Below are positions 51,945 through 60,742 of a DNA stretch of 64,000 nucleotides, in pieces. The notes below the pieces were generated by a model. The model was not told the DNA's origin. It ran no database searches and worked only from the letters and a program-made list of their open reading frames with translations. This DNA is from JBAYIE01 sp041665785 (GTDB lineage Bacteria; Bacteroidota; Bacteroidia; UKL13-3): the NCBI GenBank assembly GCA_041665785.1, contig JBAYIE010000009.1, positions 36,319-100,318 on the forward strand, read 5' to 3'. Position numbers and translations under genes: made by a program. The number at the start of each line of letters is the position of its first letter. Within the stretch, counting starts at the first letter, position 1.

Positions 51945-53036
51945 ATGAAGCGTCACTACACCTTGCTATTTTTACTTGTTGTTCTCCTTTCCTGCGGAGA
52001 GCAATCGGAAACAATCTCTCCACAATTAAAGGACATTACTGAAGCGGTCTATGCTTCGGGAAACTTATACCCCAAAAATGAATACAAAGTTTCGGCCAAC
52101 GCCGATGGCTTTCTGGCCAAACGTATGATTGATCCGGGTGACAGCATTTCTATTGGCGATGAATTGTTTCAGATTGAAAACGAATTGCAAAGCAACCGGC
52201 TTGAAACCATGGGAAAGATTTATTCGAAGGCGGGGGAGAATGCAGGAGAATCTTCGCCCGCTTTGCTCGAAGCCCGAAAGGCACTCAAGAGTGCATACGA
52301 TAAAATGAAATTTGATTCGACCAATTATGCGCGGTACAAAACCTTATGGGACGCCGGCTCGATAGCCAAAGCGCAATACGACAATGTCAGCCTTGCATAT
52401 CAGCTTTCGAAAAACGAGTATGAAATCAGACAGGAATCGTATCGTAGATTGAAGAATCAGTTGTTTATTGAATGGCAAAATGCCACTAACAATTACCAGG
52501 CAGCCCGTAAAGATGAAGCCAATACACGCGTGATCAGCAATATTGATGGCAAAGTTTATGATGTACTGAGAGAACAGGGAGAAGCCGTAAGAAGAGGCGA
52601 AATTCTGGCCATGGTGGGAGACGCCAGTGTCTTTTACCTCAAACTGATGGTAGACGAACTGGATATTGAAAAAGTGCGCCTTGGACAAGAAGTCGTGGTG
52701 AAACTGGATATCAATCCCGGAAAAATTTATAAAGCAAGAGTGAGTAAAATTTATCCCCGGCTGAATCGTGAAGAACAAGCCTTTCGCGTAGATGCGGAAT
52801 TTGATGGCGAGAAACCTGAATCGTTTTATGGAGTAACGGTAGAAGCCAATATCATTATCCAGGTTAAGCCAAAAGCGTTAACAATTCCAAAGGCAATTGT
52901 GGGTGCAGGAGATACCGTGTGGGTTGAAAAAAACGGTAAAGCGCAAAAGGTACATTTCAAAAAAGGTGTAGAAAGCTTTGACGATGTGGAAGTGCTCGAA
53001 GGAATTAAGGCCGATGATGTTTTGATTATTCAATAA
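51945..53036 (+). CDS. Periplasmic adaptor lipoprotein (HlyD/MacA-like)
   Basis: 363 residues with a lipoprotein signal (lipobox around Cys17, VLLSCGE). The biotinyl-lipoyl-like half-motif YKVSANADGFLAKRMIDPGD, a coiled-coil hairpin (about 85-190), and the return lipoyl half RVISNIDGKVYDVLREQGE give the usual adaptor fold, followed by beta-barrel and membrane-proximal domains. It links an inner-membrane ABC transporter to an outer-membrane channel not encoded nearby. Confidence 0.9.
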   Translation: MKRHYTLLFLLVVLLSCGEQSETISPQLKDITEAVYASGNLYPKNEYKVSANADGFLAKRMIDPGDSISIGDELFQIENELQSNRLETMGKIYSKAGENAGESSPALLEARKALKSAYDKMKFDSTNYARYKTLWDAGSIAKAQYDNVSLAYQLSKNEYEIRQESYRRLKNQLFIEWQNATNNYQAARKDEANTRVISNIDGKVYDVLREQGEAVRRGEILAMVGDASVFYLKLMVDELDIEKVRLGQEVVVKLDINPGKIYKARVSKIYPRLNREEQAFRVDAEFDGEKPESFYGVTVEANIIIQVKPKALTIPKAIVGAGDTVWVEKNGKAQKVHFKKGVESFDDVEVLEGIKADDVLIIQ

Positions 53037-53042
53037 CTTACC

Positions 53043-54299
53043 ATGTCACTCCGCGTAATAGCCCTCATTGCCCGTACCCATTTGTTTGCCAAGAAAAAGC
53101 AAACCCTCATTGCTTCGCTCGGGGTAACTTTTGGCATTGCCATGTTTATTCTGATGATCAGTGTTATGACCGGGGTGAATCATTTACTGGAAGACACTTC
53201 ACTGGCATCAACTCCGCATATTCGCATTTATCACGACATCGGAGTGCGTAAAACCAGTATTCTCGACGAATGGTTGACAGGTTCACAGCATATGAATGTG
53301 GTGCATCATACCAAACCCAAAGCTGAACAACTCAATATTAAGAACGGATTATCGATTGCCCGACGTATTGCAACAGATCCACTGATCATGGGAGTTTCGC
53401 CCCAACTGACTTCTCAGGTATTTTACAATTATGGTCCAACACAAATACCCGGTTCACTGGCCGGAGTAAACATTCTGGATGAAGATCAGTTGTACGATAT
53501 CAAATCGAAAATGAAGGAAGGTAAATTAACCAATCTTCTCACGGCTTCAGATGGCATCATCATGGGAAAAGGACTGGCCAATAAACTGAATGTACAAATG
53601 GGCGATAAAGTGACCATTACAACTCCGTACGGGGTAACAATGATTCTTCGCATCGTGGGAATTTTTAAAATCGGGATCGGTGCTATCGACAATGTGAAAA
53701 GTTATACCAGCATTTCCACCGTTCAAAAGATTCTGCACAAAGACAACCGATACATAACGGATATCCATATTAAACTCAAAGACCTGAACCGGGCAAAGCA
53801 GCTGGGTCCGGTATACGAGAAATTATATGGATACAAAGCGGAAGATTGGGAAACAGCCAATGCCACGATCATGGCCAGTTTTATCATTCGCAATATTATG
53901 ACCACCATCGTAGTTGCAACCTTGTTGATTGTTGCCGGATTCGGGATTTACAATATTATGAGCATGACGGTTGTCGATAAAATGAAAGATATTGCCATCC
54001 TCAAAGCGACCGGTTTTAGCAGTACAGATATTGTCAATATATTTCTGTTACAGGCCGTCATTATCGGTGTGATGGGATCCCTGTTGGGCATGACGATCGG
54101 CTTCTTTTTAACTTATGGGATCAGTCAATTGCCATTTGATGGAGGAGAATTTTTAAGCGTGGATAGTTTTCCGGTTAATATGAATCCGACGTTTTACTTT
54201 GTAGGATTGTTTTTTGGAATCATTACCACTGTACTTGCCGGATTTTTCCCTTCACGCAAGGCCTCCAAGGTTGATCCGGTTGTAATTTTAAGAGGATGA
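53043..54299 (+). CDS. MacB/FtsX-type ABC transporter permease
   Basis: 418 residues: one membrane helix near residue 20, a periplasmic MacB-like domain to about 275, then three helices of the FtsX domain (from IRNIMTTIVVATLLIVAGFG). MacB and LolC/E permeases export substrates or lipoproteins without classical import. It lies 6 nt after the adaptor and overlaps the ATPase gene by 4 nt. Confidence 0.9.
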   Translation: MSLRVIALIARTHLFAKKKQTLIASLGVTFGIAMFILMISVMTGVNHLLEDTSLASTPHIRIYHDIGVRKTSILDEWLTGSQHMNVVHHTKPKAEQLNIKNGLSIARRIATDPLIMGVSPQLTSQVFYNYGPTQIPGSLAGVNILDEDQLYDIKSKMKEGKLTNLLTASDGIIMGKGLANKLNVQMGDKVTITTPYGVTMILRIVGIFKIGIGAIDNVKSYTSISTVQKILHKDNRYITDIHIKLKDLNRAKQLGPVYEKLYGYKAEDWETANATIMASFIIRNIMTTIVVATLLIVAGFGIYNIMSMTVVDKMKDIAILKATGFSSTDIVNIFLLQAVIIGVMGSLLGMTIGFFLTYGISQLPFDGGEFLSVDSFPVNMNPTFYFVGLFFGIITTVLAGFFPSRKASKVDPVVILRG

Positions 54300-54976
54300 C
54301 GGAACCCATATTAGAAGCAAGCCGGATAGTAAAGTATTTTCACGATCCTGAAGAGTTCAGGGTATTGAACAATATTTCGTTTACCGTGAACAAAGGTGAA
54401 TTTGTAACGCTGACCGGTAAATCGGGTTGCGGTAAATCAACCCTGTTGTATATTCTATCAACCATGGACACCGATTATGGAGGCGAGTTGAAAATCAACA
54501 ACCAAACTTTAACCGGATTATCGTTGAATGAACTGGCTGCATTCCGGAACGAAAATCTGGGTTTTGTGTTTCAGTTTCATTACCTCTTACCGGAATTCAC
54601 CGTATTGCAAAACGTGATGCTGCCTGCCCTCAAACTGGCAAAATTTTCAAAAGACGAAATTGAAGCTCGCGCTATCGAGAAATTGCGTATCCTTGGTATG
54701 GAGACCTATACACATAAACGTTCGTCGAAACTTTCAGGTGGACAACAACAGCGCGTTGCCATTGCGCGGGCCCTCATCAACGACCCTATCGTAATCATGG
54801 GCGACGAACCCACAGGCAATCTGGATAAAGCCAATACCCAAAATGTATTTGATATCTTTAAAGAGCTGGCCACAACCTATCATCAAACCATCATTGCCGT
54901 ATCACACGATATTGATTTTGCACAAAATAGCGACAGGATTATTAAGATGAGTGATGGGGAAATTATTCGTGGTTAA
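54296..54976 (+). CDS. ABC transporter ATP-binding protein (LolD/MacB type)
   Basis: 226 residues. Walker A GKSGCGKST near 39, signature LSGGQQQR near 143, Walker B VIMGDEPTGNLD and H-loop AVSHD. ATPase of the three-gene export system. Its stop codon TAA (54974-54976) lies inside the first GGTTAATCG unit of the repeat that follows. Confidence 0.93.
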   Translation: MTEPILEASRIVKYFHDPEEFRVLNNISFTVNKGEFVTLTGKSGCGKSTLLYILSTMDTDYGGELKINNQTLTGLSLNELAAFRNENLGFVFQFHYLLPEFTVLQNVMLPALKLAKFSKDEIEARAIEKLRILGMETYTHKRSSKLSGGQQQRVAIARALINDPIVIMGDEPTGNLDKANTQNVFDIFKELATTYHQTIIAVSHDIDFAQNSDRIIKMSDGEIIRG

Positions 54977-55041
54977 TCGTTAATGGTTATTGGTTAATGG
55001 TTATTGGTTAATCGTTAATCGTTAATCGTTAATGGTTATTG
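54971..55041 (+). repeat. GGTTAATCG/GGTTATT short tandem repeat
   Basis: Run of GGTTAAT(C/G)G and GGTTATT units. A related run stands at 60283-60350, on the far side of the giant PKD gene, and a solo copy at 13484. The first unit contains the stop of the ABC ATPase gene. Confidence 0.85.
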
Positions 55042-55047
55042 TGTAGG

Positions 55048-55065
55048 GGCATGACATGTCATGCC
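55048..55065. repeat. Perfect 18-bp palindrome
   Basis: GGCATGACATGTCATGCC, equal to its own reverse complement. It sits between two repeat runs; no nearby gene start suggests an operator, so it may be part of the repeat family. Confidence 0.7.
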
Positions 55066-55165
55066 GGGATGCGATGGATCGCATCATGCGAGACGCGATG
55101 AATCGCATTATATGAGACGCGATGAATCGCATTATATGAGACGCGATGAATCGCGTCTGTACGGG
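55066..55165 (+). repeat. 24-nt tandem repeat with GCGAT-nn-ATCGC core
   Basis: Four 24-nt units, each centred on an inverted repeat GCGAT(G/A)(A/G)ATCGC; the last (GACGCGATGAATCGCGTC, then TGTACGGG) also appears at 60694-60720. They lie between the efflux operon and the 3' end of the PKD gene on the other strand. Confidence 0.85.
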
Positions 55166-55173
55166 AGGGGATG

Positions 55174-58100
55174 CTAGCGCAGGAGGGTTACGTTTCCGGT
55201 AAGGGTGATTTTTTGACCGAGCCAGCCAGTTCCTTCAGCCAGGTAAACATAAACGTCGGCAGCACAGGGTTGCCCTTTATGTGTCCCGTCCCAGCTGTGA
55301 TGAATGTCGCTTGATTCAAAAACGAGTTCTCCGTAACGGTTATACACCTTTAACTGATAAGTATCCAAAAAGATTCCGCCCAATACAAATTGCTCGTTCA
55401 GATTGTCGCCATTGATCGTAAACACATTTGGGGCATATAAACGTGGAGCAGTAGATACACATACTTCATTGGATTCACTGTAGATATCCAGACTGTCTTG
55501 TTGGAAGGCTATGGCTTTGTAACAATAATAGCGTTGAACTGCAGCAATGTTTTTGTGGTAATGACGCAATGAATCACCGGATTGCTTCCTGGCTATTTCT
55601 TCGTATGCACCGGTTTCATTGTTTTTAAACAGCAATGAATAATGGTCAATGCCCGAATACCATTGCGCATATTTACTCCAACTAATTAATGGATCATATA
55701 AAAGGATATCGTTTTCCTGTAAGCTGGTTTGCAACACTATTGTTTTGGCCGGGTTACTTGGATTACCCAAACCACCGCACTCATCTTTTAAATATGTCAG
55801 GTAGGTATAACTGTGTTGGTCTACTTCCACATCTATATCCATCAAGGCGGTATCGCCATTGCTGATTTCTTTAAAGAATACGGGTGGCTGATCATCGATT
55901 GCACGATAAATCAAGTAACTGTATGCATATTTATGCAACTTTCTTCTCCATTGAACCAGAACATATCGGTTATTTAAAACAGTAGCCCTGATATTTCGCG
56001 TACCGGGCACAGTAGGAATAAATCGGGGTTGTGCGCCACTGCTGTCGCTCCACGAGAATTGATTCGCTACACCTTGTTCTATTGCGCGTATTTTGTAGAA
56101 ATAGGTTTTAAAACACGTGATGTGTGAATCAACATATTCGCGTGTATTTCCGGGAACAGTTCCGATATAATGATAAGACATATCGCTGTCGTGTAATCGA
56201 TATATTTCGTATTGATGAATGCTGTCCCAGCCCATATAACGAGTCCAGTTGAGCTGAACGGCATTATCAATTCCCTTTGCCTTTAATTCAACGGTAGTGT
56301 GAACTTCAGAAGGTTCTGAAACATTTTTACATACATCGGTTGCAAATACCGAATAAGAATAAACCTGTTGCAAGGTATTCAGGTCGTTTTGCACATAGGA
56401 AGTATCGTGACGCTGGTAAAATTCTTTGAACATTGTTGGCCAGTTTCCGATATAATCGAATTGCAGCGTATAACTTTTCCAGTCAAGGTCCTGGGATGGA
56501 ATAAACTCCATAAGTACCTGCAAATTGTTTAAAACAGTTGCTCTTAAGAGGTCAGGTTTTGCAGGCGGAACGGTATCGTAGACAACCTGAATAAATGCTT
56601 CTTTTATAATACTATCTACGCAGTGAAAGGTATCCTCAGCAGTCAATGCAATGGTATAAGATCCAAGCGAATCGTAGGTATGTGAAAATTGCAGGATAAA
56701 CGGTGATTCGTCATTGAGAGTAGTACCATCTCCGAAACGCCAATGGTAACGAAGCAATGGTATATCGTGCATAGTTGTATTCGTAAAATTCACCACATTT
56801 CCAAGGCATATCATCTGGTCAACCACATTGAAACCGGCAACAGGTAAAGGATAAACCACAATGCTATCGGGGTCGAGCAAGCCGCGTTTGCAACCGGCTG
56901 AATCCGTAATGGTAAGGTTGGGTTTATAGGATTTTCCGCGCTGATTAGGCCGGTCATACACATGTTTTAAAGTATTCAGGGTATCGATATAACCATCGCC
57001 CAGATCCCATTCAATTTTACTGGCATTGGAAGAGATGGCTTGGAATGTAACTTCCAGCGGAGTGCACCCGTTTTTGGGGGTATATGAATAGGAGGCAATC
57101 GGGCCACCGATTACCACATAACCCGGTTTGTCGATTGTGCTGGTGCAATTGAGACTGTCGGTTATCGACAAACGCAAATCGTATACACCCGGAGTCAGAT
57201 ATATTTTGGCCGGGTTTTTTAAACTGGATTTGGATCCGTCGCCCAGGCTCCAGGAATACGATACAATGGAAGAAGCTCCGACTATGGATGTATCGTGCAA
57301 AAATACAGGAGGCCCCGGACAGTTTATTTTAAGCGGATTGGCATAAAATCCGGCGACGGGAGTATTCGTATTGGAATGCAACGATTTAATCAGTGTATCA
57401 TAACATCCCATGGCATCCCGTTTTATTAAACGAATATCGATGATGGTATCACCGAGTTGAAATACTTTATTCGGGTTATTGAGGTTGCTGATTGTACCAC
57501 CAATATTCCACGTATTTGTTAGCGGCGGTATTCCAAAAAGACCAGTCTGGAAGGTAAATAAACTTACAGAGTCCTTACCGCAGGTTTTGAATATGGTGTA
57601 AATGAAATCTGCTTTTGGTTTATAGGGTTTCACAACTTTTGTGCTGCTAAAAGTGCATCCGGCTGAATCTGTAACACTATATTTTATGGTAAATCCTTCC
57701 AGTTGATCCTGTGGTGCTTTCAGATACGTATAATTATCGGTGGTTGAGGTGCTGAAAGTAGTATCGCCCGACCCCCAGATCAGGGTGCGTGATCGGATTC
57801 CATTTTCCAATTGCGAATTGTCGGTGACCATGGTATTTAAAGGAACACATCCGGCTGCCGGAAAAACTGAGAGTGCTGCATTTCCTTTGTAAATACGCAC
57901 AGCCGAATCCTTGATGAGGGTAAAAACGCACCCTTTGGAATCGGTAATTTTTAATTTTATTGAAGAATAACCCTGACGATTGATCGTTAAAACCGTGTCG
58001 GGCCCGGATGCTGAAGGAGGGTAATTGCCATAGGACCATTGCCAATAAACAAAATTATTGCCGAAACTTAAACTGGTGTCTTTGCAGCTTACTTTGAGCG

Positions 58101-60225
58101 TTTGACAGCCGATAGTATCTTTGAGCATAAATCCCAGTTTAGGCAAGGCAGGACGGATTACCATTTTACTCATGGTATCGGTGCACATGGTAATCGAATC
58201 GATGGCGAATAAGGTAACCTTGTAGGTTCCGCTCTCCGCATACGTATGCATGGGGTTAGCTGATGTAGAAGTTTGACCATCACCGAATGTCCAGAAATAA
58301 TGGTTTTTATTGCCCTGTGACCGATTTATAAAGTAAACAGGATCGTTTGCACAAATGGAAGCAGTGACATCAAAATTGGTGAATGGCCCTGTAATATGAA
58401 CAGGCTTATCAAATGGTACTGTACTGATGCAACCATAATGATTGATAGACAGAGAAGGCCAAAAGTATCCAATTTCTTTGTAACGATGTGTAATTTGTCC
58501 ATGTGCGCTTCCGTATGTACCATCTCCAAAATCCCAGATCCATTTTAAAGCAGAGAGAGAGTCGCCTTTTCTAAAAGTTGACGAATGGCAAGCCAGGGTG
58601 TCATAGCTAACAGAATCAGGCAGATTAAATTTTTGACCAACCCAAAATACATATTCAAGCGTATCGCCACAACCTTCATTGTTCCAGCCATAAATGATCA
58701 GGTGATAAACACCGGTATCGTTAATGAGATCTGAATATTGAGTTGTATCCACCGCAACAATATTCCCGTTGAGTACCCACTTCCAATGCGTAATGGGGAT
58801 GAGGCTGGTATCAATAACTGCTAATTGTACGCGCCTGGGTTTGCAGGGATTCTGGAAATAATCCATCAATATAAAACCGGAAGGCTTAACGCGAATTGGT
58901 GTTTGAAACAAAAAACTGTCTTTGCATCCGTTTGTGCTGGTGATAGTTAATCGGGGTTTGAATACTCCGGCCTGAGTGTACGTTTTCAGTGGGTATTTTT
59001 GAGTGCTGGTTGTATTGTCGTCGAAATTCCACCAGTATGTGTTTCCGTTGGCATCATTGGGAGTAAACTGCACGGTGGCCGGAATATTGCACATGGCATA
59101 ATTATCGGCAACCGGATTTGCAGTGGGTTTTGCAAAAACGGTAATTGCATTGCTTTTAACGATAGAATCCACACAACCTGCCAGGCTTGAAATAACTTTC
59201 AGCGAAACCGAATAGGTACCGGGATTCTGAAAAAGAAAAGTGGGATCTTTTAACGATGAGGTGAGGTTGTTGGAAGTGGCCCATGCATATGCCAGCAACG
59301 ACTGATTGGCCGTGAAGCTGGTATTTTTAAAAAGCATGTTGAATGGAGCACAACCTGAAAGTGTATCGGGATCAAAATCGGCTTTGGGTACAACAACTGA
59401 AATCAAATTGGATTTGGTCAATTTTACAGCACACCCAACCGAATTGGTAACTCTTAAACTTACCGAGAATGCTCCTCCGATGGTATAAATTACAGAGGGG
59501 TCGGGAGATGACGATGAACCTCCATTGCCAAAATCCCAGGAATAGGTGTATCCGTTTGAGGCAGGAGTTGTTGAATCGCTGAATTGAATCGTTAACGGAG
59601 GTCGGCAAGCCAGCGTTTTATTTTGCCAGAAATCAACCTTAAAAGGTTCTGTAATGGTAACAAAGTCCGGCTTAATCTGTGTACTCTGACAACCGTTTAC
59701 ATCCTTTACCACCAGGGTTACCTTAAATGTATCGCTGAAAGTATATTGTGTACATGGGTTTCTAAGATTAGAACTGTTGCCATCGCCAAAGTCCCATGAC
59801 CACGAATTGATATCGCCTGAACCATTGACTGAGATATCCCGAAAGCAAATAGTATCGTTGCGGCAGCCTCCCGGAAAGGCAACACTGGTAAAATTGGCAA
59901 CCGGATTGGCAAACACAGTAATGGGCTTGGTTGTGGAGTGCGAACCTGATGCATCGGTAGCTGTGAGGGTAACCTGATAGGTGCCGGGTGTAATAAAGGA
60001 AGCTGATGGATTTGTGAGGGTGGAGGTATTGCCATTGCCAAAATCCCAAAAAAAAGTGGGAGAATTTCCGGTGGAAGTATTGGTAAAGTTGACCAATAAC
60101 GGACTGCAACCCGATTGTATCGATGTATTGAATCCTGCTACAGGGTTTGCAAATGTCTTGATGGAAATCAGTGAAAGACAAATTACAAAAAGATTCAGCC
60201 GCCAAGTGGACTTACGGGCTAACAT
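55174..60225 (-). CDS. Giant PKD-repeat protein with gliding-associated T9SS type B sorting domain
   Basis: 1683 residues with a signal peptide (about 1-26, TFANP). Residues about 27-1160 hold roughly 14 PKD-like modules, each with a W-x-F/L-G-D/N-G core such as WDFGNGNTST, WSWDFGDGNSS and YHWRFGDGTT; some have diverged cores (WVLNGN, WSYGNY). About 1165-1585 holds fibronectin III-like segments. The last 95 residues form the type B sorting domain (NVFTINGDNLNEQF, YQLKVYNRYGELVFES, HSWDGTHKGQPCAADVY), used by SprB-like adhesins. It should be exported by T9SS to the surface as an adhesin or gliding-associated protein. TAACTTCG (60242-60235) may be its -7 element. Confidence 0.9.
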   Translation of the reverse strand: MLARKSTWRLNLFVICLSLISIKTFANPVAGFNTSIQSGCSPLLVNFTNTSTGNSPTFFWDFGNGNTSTLTNPSASFITPGTYQVTLTATDASGSHSTTKPITVFANPVANFTSVAFPGGCRNDTICFRDISVNGSGDINSWSWDFGDGNSSNLRNPCTQYTFSDTFKVTLVVKDVNGCQSTQIKPDFVTITEPFKVDFWQNKTLACRPPLTIQFSDSTTPASNGYTYSWDFGNGGSSSSPDPSVIYTIGGAFSVSLRVTNSVGCAVKLTKSNLISVVVPKADFDPDTLSGCAPFNMLFKNTSFTANQSLLAYAWATSNNLTSSLKDPTFLFQNPGTYSVSLKVISSLAGCVDSIVKSNAITVFAKPTANPVADNYAMCNIPATVQFTPNDANGNTYWWNFDDNTTSTQKYPLKTYTQAGVFKPRLTITSTNGCKDSFLFQTPIRVKPSGFILMDYFQNPCKPRRVQLAVIDTSLIPITHWKWVLNGNIVAVDTTQYSDLINDTGVYHLIIYGWNNEGCGDTLEYVFWVGQKFNLPDSVSYDTLACHSSTFRKGDSLSALKWIWDFGDGTYGSAHGQITHRYKEIGYFWPSLSINHYGCISTVPFDKPVHITGPFTNFDVTASICANDPVYFINRSQGNKNHYFWTFGDGQTSTSANPMHTYAESGTYKVTLFAIDSITMCTDTMSKMVIRPALPKLGFMLKDTIGCQTLKVSCKDTSLSFGNNFVYWQWSYGNYPPSASGPDTVLTINRQGYSSIKLKITDSKGCVFTLIKDSAVRIYKGNAALSVFPAAGCVPLNTMVTDNSQLENGIRSRTLIWGSGDTTFSTSTTDNYTYLKAPQDQLEGFTIKYSVTDSAGCTFSSTKVVKPYKPKADFIYTIFKTCGKDSVSLFTFQTGLFGIPPLTNTWNIGGTISNLNNPNKVFQLGDTIIDIRLIKRDAMGCYDTLIKSLHSNTNTPVAGFYANPLKINCPGPPVFLHDTSIVGASSIVSYSWSLGDGSKSSLKNPAKIYLTPGVYDLRLSITDSLNCTSTIDKPGYVVIGGPIASYSYTPKNGCTPLEVTFQAISSNASKIEWDLGDGYIDTLNTLKHVYDRPNQRGKSYKPNLTITDSAGCKRGLLDPDSIVVYPLPVAGFNVVDQMICLGNVVNFTNTTMHDIPLLRYHWRFGDGTTLNDESPFILQFSHTYDSLGSYTIALTAEDTFHCVDSIIKEAFIQVVYDTVPPAKPDLLRATVLNNLQVLMEFIPSQDLDWKSYTLQFDYIGNWPTMFKEFYQRHDTSYVQNDLNTLQQVYSYSVFATDVCKNVSEPSEVHTTVELKAKGIDNAVQLNWTRYMGWDSIHQYEIYRLHDSDMSYHYIGTVPGNTREYVDSHITCFKTYFYKIRAIEQGVANQFSWSDSSGAQPRFIPTVPGTRNIRATVLNNRYVLVQWRRKLHKYAYSYLIYRAIDDQPPVFFKEISNGDTALMDIDVEVDQHSYTYLTYLKDECGGLGNPSNPAKTIVLQTSLQENDILLYDPLISWSKYAQWYSGIDHYSLLFKNNETGAYEEIARKQSGDSLRHYHKNIAAVQRYYCYKAIAFQQDSLDIYSESNEVCVSTAPRLYAPNVFTINGDNLNEQFVLGGIFLDTYQLKVYNRYGELVFESSDIHHSWDGTHKGQPCAADVYVYLAEGTGWLGQKITLTGNVTLLR

Positions 60226-60282
60226 TTGTTAGATCGAAGTTAGTGCATTTTATGCCGACTGATATTAAATCTTACTTAATAA

Positions 60283-60350
60283 TTGGTTAATGGTTATTAG
60301 GTTAATCGTTAATGGTAAATGGTTATTGGTTAAAGGTTATTGGTTAATGG
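60283..60350 (+). repeat. GGTTAATGG/GGTTATT short tandem repeat
   Basis: Same unit family as 54971-55041, with one AAAGG variant. It stands upstream of the PKD gene on the other side from the first run. Confidence 0.85.
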
Positions 60351-60408
60351 GAATTGCGGTATACCTGAGCTTTGGCGGATAAATATGTAAATATGTAATT
60401 ATGTAAAT

Positions 60409-60564
60409 GTGTCCACCTTCGCCAGGGCTACGGTGGATGATATAATTGTGTCCACCTCCGCTAAGGCTACGGTGGATGATATAATTGTGTTCACCTCCGC
60501 CAAGGCTTCGGTGGTTGATATAATTATGCCCACCTTCGCTAAAGCTGCGGTGGATGATATTGGG
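60409..60564 (+). repeat. Four tandem 39-nt repeats
   Basis: Units start at 60409, 60448, 60487 and 60526, exactly 39 nt apart. Each holds (T/C)CACCT(T/C)CGC and CGGTGG(A/T)(T)GATAT, so the ends of CCACC and GGTGG can pair as a hairpin. A solo copy lies at 13579-13617. There are no spacers, so it is not a CRISPR array. Confidence 0.9.
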
Positions 60565-60670
60565 ATTGCAGAAATATAATTTTTAAGATTCAATTGCTAG
60601 TTTGGCCATGGCGATGTGCCTTCAGGCCTTCGCGGGAGAAAATGGCTGATGGCTATTTATATGAATTGGG

Positions 60671-60720
60671 TATGCGATGAATCGCATATAATGAGACGCG
60701 ATAAATCGCGTCTGTACGGG
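60671..60720 (+). repeat. GCGAT-ATCGC palindromic repeat
   Basis: TGCGATGAATCGCA followed by GACGCGATAAATCGCGTC and TGTACGGG; matches the 24-nt family at 55066-55165. Confidence 0.8.
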
Positions 60721-60742
60721 GGAATAAAGATTGGATTGGGGA

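Noticed and set aside
60409..60564. Possible CRISPR array
   Set aside because: Units are directly adjacent with no variable spacers and no cas genes.
60399..60593. 64-codon repetitive open frame on the minus strand
   Set aside because: It is the translated 39-nt repeat (13 codons per unit), so the frame stays open by repetition.
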